DNA of 64,000 bases from Streptomyces diastaticus subsp. diastaticus (lineage in GTDB: Bacteria > Actinomycetota > Actinomycetes > Streptomycetales > Streptomycetaceae), in assembly GCF_011170125.1 (NCBI RefSeq), contig NZ_BLLN01000005.1, positions 2,356,001 through 2,420,000 on the forward strand, given 5' to 3'. The notes under the pieces are model-generated. The model was not told the DNA's origin, made no database searches, and saw nothing but the letters and a program-made list of their open reading frames with translations. The stretch's first letter is position 1, and the number at the start of each line of letters is the position of its first letter. Shown one piece after another: positions 15,189 to 22,465 of this stretch. Made by a program: the position numbers and the translations under genes.

Positions 15189-16493
15189 TCAGCCCGCGCT
15201 GGCGAAGGCGTCGTCCATCTTCCCGGCGGCGTCGCGGGACGCCGTGGCGACGTCCTTCCGGCCGCTGGCGATCTCCTGGAACATGGTCGGCAGCACCAGC
15301 GAGGAGTCGATCTGCGCCCAGGCCGGGGAGGCGGGCACGAAGGTGGCGCCGGCCTCCAGGGTCCGCACGAAGGGCTTGACGAACGGCTCGTCGGCGGCGG
15401 CCTTCGCGCGGACGTCGGTGAAGGTGGGCAGGAAGCCCATCGCCTCGAAGAGCCGGCCCTGCGCCTTCTTCCCGGCCAGCTCCTCGACCAGGTCGACGGC
15501 GAGGGAGCGGCGCTCGGTGGACTTGAGGACGCCGAGGTTGTTGCCGCCCGCGAAGGCCGGGGCGATCTCGCCCTTCTCCACGCCGGGCAGCGGCACGACC
15601 GCGTACTTGCCCTTGACCTTGCCGTCCTCCATCGCCTGGTGGCTGAAGTCGCCGCCGATGGCCATGCCGGCCTTCCCGGCCGCGAACGCCGTCACGGTGT
15701 CGTTGCCGCCCATCTGCGCGCACTTGGCGGCGGGGCAGTTGTCCGCGCCGAAGAGGTCGGTGTAGGCGGCGATCCCGGCCTGCGACTTCTTGTCGGCGAG
15801 TGTGGAGGTGTACGTGCCGTCCTTCTCCTCGGCCAGGCCCCCGCCGTGTGCCCAGAGGAAGGGCATGGCGCCGTAGGTGTAGGCGCCGCCGACCGCGATG
15901 CCGTACAGGCCGGGCTCCGCCTCGCGGATCTTCCTCGCCGCGGACGCGACCTCGGCCAGCGTCCTCGGCACCTCGACGGAGTGCTTCTCGAAGAGGTCGG
16001 TGCGGTAGTACAGCGCGCGGACGCCGACGAAGTAGGGAGCGCCGTACGTCCTGCCGTCGACGGTGACCGAGGCGCGGGCGGCCTCGTCGGTGTCGGCGGC
16101 CTCCTCCCAGGCGTCGAACTCCTCGCTGATGTCGGCCAGTCCGCCGTCGCGGACGTACCCGGCGGTGTCGGTGTTGCCGTACTCGATGACGTCCGGGGCG
16201 CTGCTCGGGTCGTTGAAGGCGGCCTTGATCTTCTCGGCGCGGGAGTCGACGGGGATGTACTGGACGTGCACCTTGCTGCCCTGGTGCGCCTTCTCGTACG
16301 CGGCCACGGCCTCGTCGACCACCTTGGCCTTGGGGCCGTTGTTGACCTCCTGGAAGAGCCAGACCCTGAGGTCCCCGGTCTTCTCGTCCTTGCCGGAGGA
16401 GGTGTCGGAGGTCTGCGGAGCACAGGCGGTGGCGGTGAGTCCGGCGAGGACGAGGCCCGCGACGGGCGCGGCCAGGCGGGAGAGGAGCTTCAT
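15189..16493 (-). CDS. Sugar-binding lipoprotein of the GH20-linked ABC importer
   Basis: A 434-residue extracellular solute-binding protein of the family-1 (MalE/UgpB-like) type. The N-terminus (MKLLSRLAAPVAGLVLAGL) is a lipoprotein signal ending at the lipobox LTATAC, so it should be anchored to the outer face of the membrane. The mature part starts with a linker and then the strand LRVWLFQEV. It is the first gene of the unit solute-binding protein, MalF, MalG, GH20. Only about 20 bp upstream sits a long perfect inverted repeat, so expression is probably controlled by a repressor that responds to the sugar. The exact ligand cannot be read from sequence. Confidence 0.93.
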   Translation of the reverse strand: MKLLSRLAAPVAGLVLAGLTATACAPQTSDTSSGKDEKTGDLRVWLFQEVNNGPKAKVVDEAVAAYEKAHQGSKVHVQYIPVDSRAEKIKAAFNDPSSAPDVIEYGNTDTAGYVRDGGLADISEEFDAWEEAADTDEAARASVTVDGRTYGAPYFVGVRALYYRTDLFEKHSVEVPRTLAEVASAARKIREAEPGLYGIAVGGAYTYGAMPFLWAHGGGLAEEKDGTYTSTLADKKSQAGIAAYTDLFGADNCPAAKCAQMGGNDTVTAFAAGKAGMAIGGDFSHQAMEDGKVKGKYAVVPLPGVEKGEIAPAFAGGNNLGVLKSTERRSLAVDLVEELAGKKAQGRLFEAMGFLPTFTDVRAKAAADEPFVKPFVRTLEAGATFVPASPAWAQIDSSLVLPTMFQEIASGRKDVATASRDAAGKMDDAFASAG

Positions 16494-16511
16494 CCGGGGT
16501 CCCTACAGTAG

Positions 16512-16536
16512 GCGCGTTGCGACATGTGCAACGCGC
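16512..16536. promoter_or_regulatory. 25-bp perfect inverted repeat, operator of the sugar importer operon
   Basis: GCGCGTTGC-N7-GCAACGCGC, 19 bp upstream of the solute-binding protein ATG. A core TTGC-N7-GCAA resembles sites of LacI/ROK/GntR-type sugar repressors. It overlaps a possible -35 (TTGCAC on the - strand, 16526-16531) with a -10 TACTGT (16505-16510), although a 15-bp spacing is short. No regulator gene is adjacent. Confidence 0.7.
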
Positions 16537-16771
16537 ATTTCGTACTGCACAACAGCAGGAGAGTAGGGCGACCGCGCCCGCCCGACAAGAGGGGGCCCGG
16601 GAGCAAGGGCCGAGGGCGTCGGGAGGCGACCCCCCGCGGCCGGCCCGGGCCGGGCTCGGCGGGGGTGCCCCCGGCCCCGGGCGGGAGCGGGACCGGGCCC
16701 GCGCGGGCGGCGGTGGCGGCGGCCACGCCGCGGAAGGGGACTGCGGGTGACGGAGCACGGGAAACGCGAAA

Positions 16772-16813
16772 GGGCCCCTGGCCGCCACCCCGTGAAGGGT
16801 GTGCCAGGGGCCC
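16772..16813 (-). terminator. Nested hairpin after the DUF3039 gene
   Basis: GGGCCCCTGGC and GCCAGGGGCCC enclose an inner CACCC/GGGTG stem. It lies 80 bp downstream of the DUF3039 stop. The remaining 16537-16771 shows no supported gene. Confidence 0.7.
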
Positions 16814-16893
16814 GAGCCCGCGCGGGCAGAGCAGGTGGTGCGGGAGAAGCTGGAGGGAGGAGGGGAAGGAGGGCGGGCCCGGTCAGGCCGCCG

Positions 16894-17187
16894 TCACTTC
16901 TTGTCCTTGCCTCCGCCGCCCTTGCCCTTGTCCCCGCCCGGTCCCATGGACTCGTAGATCTCCTTGCACATCGGACACACCGGATACTTCTTGGGGTCGC
17001 GTCCGGGGACCCACACCTTGCCGCAGAGGGCGACCACGGGTGTGCCGTCGAGGGCACTGGCCATGATCTTGTCCTTCTGGACGTAGTGGGCGTAGCGCTC
17101 GTGGTCGCCGTCGCCGCTGGAGGTCTGCGGCGTCGGCTCGACGAGGGTCCCCGTACCTGCCCCGCGCTCGGGCTCAAGAGTGCTCAT
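16894..17187 (-). CDS. DUF3039 zinc-ribbon-like protein
   Basis: A 97-residue protein matching the actinobacterial DUF3039 family: HERYAHYVQKDKIMASALDGT, then PVVALCGKVWVP and YPVCPMCKEIYE. The three Cys in C-x(n)-CPMC suggest a metal site. The C-terminal tail is Gly/Lys-rich. Of the possible starts I chose the ATG at 17185-17187 because it gives the usual family N-terminus. It follows YqgE on the same strand with a 62-bp gap. Its function is unknown although it is widely conserved. Confidence 0.85.
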   Translation of the reverse strand: MSTLEPERGAGTGTLVEPTPQTSSGDGDHERYAHYVQKDKIMASALDGTPVVALCGKVWVPGRDPKKYPVCPMCKEIYESMGPGGDKGKGGGGKDKK

Positions 17188-17249
17188 GGAGTCCAAGGGT
17201 ACCCAGCCCCGCCGCGTCTCCGGGGCGCCGCCCGCCGCGGAGGGGCGGG

Positions 17250-17822
17250 TCAGTTCAGAGAGGGGTCGTCCGGGTAGGTCGCGATCATCGCCAGCTCGCT
17301 GCGCTGACGGCGCAGCACCGCCCGCCACAGCCCCTCGGGCCGGGGCGCGGAGACGTCCCCGGGCTCGGACTCCACGACGTACCAGGCCCCTTGGACCAGT
17401 TCGTCCTCCAACTGGCCCGGCCCCCATCCGGCGTACCCGGCGAAGATCCGCAGCGAGCCGAGGACGGCGGCGAGCAGCTGGGGCGGGGCCTCCAGATCGA
17501 CCAGGCCGATCGCGCCGTGCACCGGACGCCAGCCGAGCGGCGGGTCGGCGCAGCCGGGTCCGCCGGGGACGACGGCGACGCCGAGCGCGGAGTCCAGGGA
17601 GACGGGCCCGCCCTGGAAGACGACACCCGGGTCGCCCGCCAGCTCGCCCCAGCCCTCCAGGATGTCGCCGACGCCCACAGGGGTGGGCCGGTTGAGGACC
17701 ACGCCGAGGGACCCCTCGGCGTCATGGTCGAGGAGGAGCACCACCGCTCGGTCGAAGTGCGGGTCGGCGAGCGCGGGGGTGGCCACGAGCAGTCGCCCTG
17801 TGAGCGAGGACACCTCGGTCAT
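17250..17822 (-). CDS. YqgE/AlgH family protein (DUF179)
   Basis: A 190-residue YqgE/AlgH protein: LTGRLLVATPALADPHFDRAVV at the start, LGVVLNRPT, and FQGGPVSLDSAL are the family blocks. The molecular role of this family is unsettled. I chose the ATG at 17820-17822, which has GGGA about 5 nt upstream; an ATG three codons earlier is also possible. It is divergent from murA across a 354-bp gap. Confidence 0.9.
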   Translation of the reverse strand: MTEVSSLTGRLLVATPALADPHFDRAVVLLLDHDAEGSLGVVLNRPTPVGVGDILEGWGELAGDPGVVFQGGPVSLDSALGVAVVPGGPGCADPPLGWRPVHGAIGLVDLEAPPQLLAAVLGSLRIFAGYAGWGPGQLEDELVQGAWYVVESEPGDVSAPRPEGLWRAVLRRQRSELAMIATYPDDPSLN

Positions 17823-18001
17823 GTCCCACATGATCCCGCACGGACGGCGCGCGGGGGGAGCGCTCCACGCCATCCGTGGGTGCGCAGCTCAGGGCGCACG
17901 GAGGCGCGGCGGGCGCGCACGCGCGGCGGTGACCGTCCGCGACCGGTTCCGGACGGTACGTGTTGTGGCGAAGTCATGACGGTCCGGGAGGCCCCTCGCC
18001 C

Positions 18002-18032
18002 TTACTGAAGGGGGGTGGCGGGCCATTACGCT
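18002..18032 (+). promoter_or_regulatory. Possible murA promoter
   Basis: TTACTG (18002-18007) and TACGCT (18027-18032) with a 19-bp spacer, about 140 bp before the murA ATG. It is a weak match; the rest of the 354-bp divergent gap (17823-18176) shows no other clear element. Confidence 0.3.
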
Positions 18033-18176
18033 TGCCTGGTGCCGTGGCAGGCGGCGTCCGCCCGCCGAGGAGCGGTGCCCGGGGCGGCAAGCGCGCGTCC
18101 GGGGGCCGGTCCTCGGCGGGCGAGCGTCCGCAGGCCGGGGCACGAGCCCTGCCCCTTTCATCGGAACGCGAGATTC

Positions 18177-19517
18177 ATGACCGTCAACGACGATGTACTG
18201 CTGGTCCACGGCGGAACCCCGCTGGAGGGCGAGATCCGGGTCCGGGGCGCGAAGAACCTCGTGCCCAAGGCGATGGTCGCCGCGCTGCTCGGCAGCGCAC
18301 CCAGCCGGCTGGGCAACGTCCCCGACATCCGCGACGTCCGGGTGGTCCGCGGCCTGCTCCAGCTGCACGGGGTCACCGTGCGCCCCGGCGAGGAGCCGGG
18401 CGAGCTGGTCATGGACCCGTCGCACGTGGAGAGCGCCAACGTCGCGGACATCGACGCGCACGCCGGTTCCTCGCGCATCCCCATCCTCTTCTGCGGCCCG
18501 CTGCTGCACCGCCTGGGCCACGCCTTCATCCCGGGCCTCGGCGGCTGCGACATCGGCGGCCGGCCGATCGACTTCCACTTCGAGGTGCTCCGGCAGTTCG
18601 GCGCGAAGATCGAGAAGCGCGCCGACGGCCAGTACCTGGAGGCGCCGCAGCGGCTGCGCGGCACCAAGATCGAGCTGCCCTACCCGTCGGTCGGCGCGAC
18701 CGAGCAGGTGCTGCTGACCGCGGTCCTCGCCGAGGGCGTCACCGAGCTGTCCAACGCCGCGGTGGAACCGGAGATCGAGGACCTGATCTGCGTCCTCCAG
18801 AAGATGGGTGCCATCATCGCGATGGACACCGACCGGACGATCCGCGTGACCGGGGTCGACAAGCTCGGCGGCTACCGCCACCGGGCGCTGCCGGACCGCC
18901 TGGAGGCCGCCTCCTGGGCGTCGGCCGCGCTGGCCACCGAGGGCAACATCTACGTGCGCGGCGCCCAGCAGCGCTCGATGATGACCTTCCTCAACACCTA
19001 CCGCAAGGTCGGCGGCGCCTTCGAGATCGACGACGAGGGCATCCGCTTCTGGCACCCGGGCGGGCAGCTCAACGCCATCGCGCTGGAGACGGACGTGCAC
19101 CCCGGCTTCCAGACCGACTGGCAGCAGCCGCTGGTGGTGGCGCTGACGCAGGCGACCGGCCTCTCGATCATCCACGAGACGGTCTACGAGTCGCGCCTCG
19201 GCTTCACCTCCGCGCTGAACCAGATGGGCGCCCACATCCAGCTGTACCGGGAGTGCCTGGGCGGTTCGGACTGCCGCTTCGGCCAGCGGAACTTCCTGCA
19301 CTCGGCGGTCGTCTCGGGCCCGACCCGGCTCCAGGGCGCCGACCTGGTCATCCCCGACCTGCGCGGCGGCTTCTCGTACCTGATCGCGGCGCTGGCCGCG
19401 CAGGGCACCTCCCGGGTGCACGGCATCGACCTGATCAACCGGGGCTACGAGAACTTCCTCGACAAGCTGGTCGAGCTGGGCGGCAAGGTCGAGCTGCCGG
19501 GCAAGACCCTGGGCTGA
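18177..19517 (+). CDS. murA: UDP-N-acetylglucosamine 1-carboxyvinyltransferase
   Basis: A 446-residue MurA, the first committed enzyme of peptidoglycan precursor synthesis (transfers enolpyruvate from PEP to UDP-GlcNAc in the cytoplasm). Lys26-Asn27 in RGAKNLVPKAM and the catalytic Cys124 in LGGCDIGGRPIDFH are present, so it should be fosfomycin-sensitive rather than a Cys-to-Asp variant. The C-terminal part carries DLRGGFSYLIAAL. The length is slightly above the usual 418-430. The ATG at 18177 gives the conserved start; the in-frame open stretch upstream is not MurA-like. It is a single-gene unit between strong hairpins. Confidence 0.97.
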   Translation: MTVNDDVLLVHGGTPLEGEIRVRGAKNLVPKAMVAALLGSAPSRLGNVPDIRDVRVVRGLLQLHGVTVRPGEEPGELVMDPSHVESANVADIDAHAGSSRIPILFCGPLLHRLGHAFIPGLGGCDIGGRPIDFHFEVLRQFGAKIEKRADGQYLEAPQRLRGTKIELPYPSVGATEQVLLTAVLAEGVTELSNAAVEPEIEDLICVLQKMGAIIAMDTDRTIRVTGVDKLGGYRHRALPDRLEAASWASAALATEGNIYVRGAQQRSMMTFLNTYRKVGGAFEIDDEGIRFWHPGGQLNAIALETDVHPGFQTDWQQPLVVALTQATGLSIIHETVYESRLGFTSALNQMGAHIQLYRECLGGSDCRFGQRNFLHSAVVSGPTRLQGADLVIPDLRGGFSYLIAALAAQGTSRVHGIDLINRGYENFLDKLVELGGKVELPGKTLG

Positions 19518-19550
19518 CCGTCCCGGGCCCCCGCCCGTCCGCCACCCGCC

Positions 19551-19584
19551 GAGGCGGCCGTACGCAGGCGCGTACGGCCGCCTC
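19551..19584 (+). terminator. murA terminator hairpin
   Basis: GAGGCGGCCGTACGC-AGGC-GCGTACGGCCGCCTC is a perfect 15-bp stem, 33 bp past the murA stop. Confidence 0.8.
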
Positions 19585-19710
19585 AGCGCTGCGCGGAACC
19601 CCGCGGCCGCCCGGGGGCCACCCGGTCCCCGCGCGGCCCTGAGCGGGCGTACGGCCCTGCTCAGAGCCGCCTCCGGCCCCGCGGACCGGGGTGGCGGGCT
19701 TCCGGCACGC

Positions 19711-19753
19711 CGAAGGGGGGCGGCCACCCACAGTGGGTGGCCGCCCCCCTTCG
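19711..19753. terminator. Perfect 20-bp hairpin between murA and hup
   Basis: CGAAGGGGGGCGGCCACCCA and its exact complement flank a 3-nt loop. It lies 83 bp past the hup stop on the - strand and probably ends hup; it is symmetrical and may work both ways. Confidence 0.8.
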
Positions 19754-19835
19754 CTGTCCCTGAGGCGCGCTGTCCGCGTGCTGCCGCTCCCCGCCCGTGG
19801 GCGGTGCGGCGGCCGGGTGGCGCGCCCTCGGGGCC

Positions 19836-20117
19836 TTACTTGCCCTTGGCGGCTTCCTTCAGCTTGGAGCCCGCGGAGACCTTGACGCTGTAGCCGGCCG
19901 GAATCTGGATCGGCTCGCCGGTCTGCGGGTTGCGGGCGGTGCGAGCGGCACGGTGGGTGCGCTCGAAGGTCAGGAAACCGGGGATGGTGACCTTTTCATC
20001 GCCTTTGGAGACGATGTCGCCGACGACCTCGGCGAACGCGGCCAGCACGGCGTCGGCGTCCTTGCGGGTCACCTCGGCGCGGTCGGCCAGGGCGGCCACC
20101 AGCTCACTGCGGTTCAT
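19836..20117 (-). CDS. hup: HU-family nucleoid protein
   Basis: A 93-residue HU: MNRSELVAALADRAEVTRKDADAVL, then GFLTFERTHRAARTARNPQTG with the DNA-intercalating arm (ARNPQTGEPIQIPAG). It lacks the Lys/Ala-rich tail of the long HupS paralog, so it corresponds to the short vegetative HupA type of Streptomyces. The ATG has GGGAG 7-8 nt upstream. It compacts and bends DNA. Confidence 0.95.
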   Translation of the reverse strand: MNRSELVAALADRAEVTRKDADAVLAAFAEVVGDIVSKGDEKVTIPGFLTFERTHRAARTARNPQTGEPIQIPAGYSVKVSAGSKLKEAAKGK

Positions 20118-20260
20118 GTTTGTACTCCCGTGTTCATCTTGCCGTTGAGGCGTGAGATCGAAGCCGATGCTGTCAGGGCCCCCCGGGGAGCCCCGTAACC
20201 GGGTCCGTCGTCGGACTCTCTTCCGCCCGGGTTCACCCTGGACGTAGCCCTCGAGGAGGC

Positions 20261-20291
20261 ATCCTGCCCCCACCTGCGGCGCGAAAGCCAA
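20261..20291 (-). promoter_or_regulatory. Candidate hup promoter
   Basis: On the - strand TTGGCT (20286-20291) and CAGGAT (20261-20266) with a 19-bp spacer, about 145 bp before the HU ATG. Within the 405-bp gap a second possible -10, TAGGGT, is visible near 20420. No gene is supported in the gap. Confidence 0.35.
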
Positions 20292-20522
20292 TCCGGCACC
20301 CGCGAGAGTCACACGGACAGCGCCACCGCCTCGGGTCGTGACGCTCCGTCCGCTCTCAGCAGCGGACCGCAGGGCCGGGCGCCCGCCCGTGGGGGCGGTT
20401 CCCGCGCCGTTTCGCCACCCTAGAGCGGGGGCGGCCGGGCTCTTCCGCGACGCGCCGGGCCGCCGCCCCCGTGCGCCGCCCCCGTTCAGGCGTACGGCGG
20501 GGCGGCGGGTCCGGCCGGAGCG

Positions 20523-21959
20523 TCAGACCGCGGTGGGGGACGGGGCGGGGGCCGCGCCGACGGCCTTGGCGGCGCTGCTGACGGCGTCGGCGACGGCGCC
20601 GGCCACCTTGTCGTTGAAGACGCTCGGGATGATGTAGTTCGCGTTGACCTCGTCCTCGGCGACCACGTCGGCCAGGGCGCCGGCGGCGGCCAGCATCATC
20701 TCGGTGTTGACCGAGTGGGACTGCGCGTCCAGCAGACCGCGGAAGACGCCCGGGAAGACCAGCACGTTGTTGATCTGGTTGGGGAAGTCCGAGCGGCCGG
20801 TGGCGACGACGGCGGCCGTCTCGCGGGCCACCGCCGGGTCGACCTCCGGGTCCGGGTTGGCCAGCGCGAAGACGATGGCGCCCTCGGCCATGGCGGCCAC
20901 GTCGGCGCCGTCGAGGACGTTCGGGGCGGAGACGCCGATGAAGACGTCGGCGCCGACCACGGCCTCCTTGAGGGTGCCGCGGACGCCCTCGGGGTTGGTG
21001 TTGTCGGCGACCCAGCACAGCGGGGAGTCGGCGGGGGTGTCGACCAGGTCCTCGCGGCCGGCGTGCACGATGCCGTGGATGTCGGAGACGACGGCGTGCT
21101 TGACGCCCGCGGCGAGCAGCAGCTTGAGGATGGCCGTACCGGCGGCGCCGGCGCCGGACATGACGACCCGGACGTCGCCGATGGACTTGCCGACCACGCG
21201 CAGCGCGTTGGTGAGCGCGGCGAGCACGACGATGGCGGTGCCGTGCTGGTCGTCGTGGAAGACGGGGATGTCCAGCGCCTCGCGGAGCCGGGCCTCGATC
21301 TCGAAGCAGCGGGGCGCCGAGATGTCCTCCAGATTGATGCCGGCGAAGCCGGGGGCGATGGCCTTGACGATCTCCACGATCGCGTCGGTGTCCTGGGTGT
21401 CGAGGCAGATCGGCCAGGCGTCGATCCCGGCGAACCGCTTGAAGAGCGCCGCCTTGCCCTCCATCACCGGCAGGGCGGCCTTCGGGCCGATGTTGCCGAG
21501 GCCGAGGACGGCCGAGCCGTCGGTGACGACGGCGACGGAGTTGCGCTTGATGGTGAGGCGGCGGGCGTCCTCGGGGTTCTCGGCGATGGCCATGCAGACC
21601 CGGGCGACGCCGGGTGTGTAGACCATCGAGAGGTCGTCGCGGTTGCGGATGGGGTGCTTGGACGCCATCTCGATCTTGCCGCCGAGGTGCATCAGGAACG
21701 TACGGTCGGAGACCTTGCCGAGCACGACGCCGTCGATGCCGCGCAGGCCCTCGACGATCTCGTCGGCGTGCGCGGTGGAGCTCGCCGCGATGGTGACGTC
21801 GATCCGGAGCGCCTCGTGGCCGGAGGCGGTGACGTCGAGGCCGGTCACCGAGCCGCCGTGGGACTCCACGGCCGTGGTGAGCTGGGAGACCGCTGTGCCG
21901 CTGGCGGGCACTTCCAGCCGTACCGTCATCGAGTAGGAGACGCTGGGCGCCGTTGCCAT
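20523..21959 (-). CDS. Malic enzyme with N-terminal ACT domain
   Basis: A 478-residue malate oxidoreductase (decarboxylating; malate to pyruvate). Residues 1-80 form an ACT-like regulatory domain (VSYSMTVRLEVPASGTAVSQL). The catalytic part holds YTPGVARVCMAI, the GSAVLGLGNIGPKAALPVMEGK block, the FHDDQHGTAIV metal site and the Rossmann GAGAAGTAI. Streptomyces have one NAD- and one NADP-dependent enzyme; the genomic position suggests the NAD type (from memory, unverified). The ATG at 21957-21959 follows GAGGAAG. Some 500 bp upstream lacks genes but may hold a small RNA. Confidence 0.93.
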   Translation of the reverse strand: MATAPSVSYSMTVRLEVPASGTAVSQLTTAVESHGGSVTGLDVTASGHEALRIDVTIAASSTAHADEIVEGLRGIDGVVLGKVSDRTFLMHLGGKIEMASKHPIRNRDDLSMVYTPGVARVCMAIAENPEDARRLTIKRNSVAVVTDGSAVLGLGNIGPKAALPVMEGKAALFKRFAGIDAWPICLDTQDTDAIVEIVKAIAPGFAGINLEDISAPRCFEIEARLREALDIPVFHDDQHGTAIVVLAALTNALRVVGKSIGDVRVVMSGAGAAGTAILKLLLAAGVKHAVVSDIHGIVHAGREDLVDTPADSPLCWVADNTNPEGVRGTLKEAVVGADVFIGVSAPNVLDGADVAAMAEGAIVFALANPDPEVDPAVARETAAVVATGRSDFPNQINNVLVFPGVFRGLLDAQSHSVNTEMMLAAAGALADVVAEDEVNANYIIPSVFNDKVAGAVADAVSSAAKAVGAAPAPSPTAV

Positions 21960-22247
21960 GGCGGACTTCCTCTGCTTTCCCTGGTTCGCATACACACCGG
22001 CCACCTCTGTGCGTGGCGAGTGCTGTCCGATCGTCGCACCTACCGGGCAGTACGCGGTAGCCACCTGGATTGCGGACGTTTTGTTCCCGGCCGGAAACCC
22101 GTTCGGAGCCCGTTAACGGAAAACGGATTCCACCATACGAGAATCAGCCCGCACGCGAAACCCCCCGGAGCCCTCTGTCGGGCCCCGGACCCGGACGGCG
22201 CGGACCGGGGCCCGACGGCGGCCGGGGCCGGGGCCTGAACGGCGGAA

Positions 22248-22381
22248 GGGCCCGCACCGTCGGTGACGATGCGGGCCCTCGGCCTGAAGTCAGGACACCG
22301 ACCCGCCATGCTCGCCTCGCGGCAAGTGGTCGCTCGAAGCGACTATGGTTGGGCCCGGGGGCTTGGATCGGGCCGGTGCCA
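22248..22381 (-). ncRNA. Candidate small RNA between malic enzyme and HelD genes
   Basis: On the - strand GTGGAC (22411-22416) and TAGCCT (22388-22393), 17 bp apart, could start a transcript near 22381. It would contain a hairpin GTCGCT-TCG-AGCGAC, a second CCTGA/TCAGG stem, and end in GGGCCCGCA..TGCGGGCCC (22248-22278) with an inner CGTC/GACG pair. There is no protein-like ORF in it. It could also be the 3' UTR of the upstream helicase mRNA. The rest of the 506-bp gap (21960-22465) shows nothing I can name. Confidence 0.35.
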
Positions 22382-22465
22382 ATTCCCAGGCTAACAAACC
22401 TCCCCCGTCCGTCCACTCCTGTCGGAGTGACGGATTCCGCCGGATTTCCCGGCGCCCCGCACCCC

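Noticed and set aside
16512-16536. Inverted repeat considered as a DasR site
   Set aside because: It does not resemble the ACTGGTCTAGACCAGT-like consensus; the arms are GCGCGTTGC/GCAACGCGC.
22040-22309. 89-residue - strand ORF inside the candidate small RNA
   Set aside because: No ribosome binding site, low-complexity composition, and it runs through the strong terminator-like hairpin; not supported as coding.
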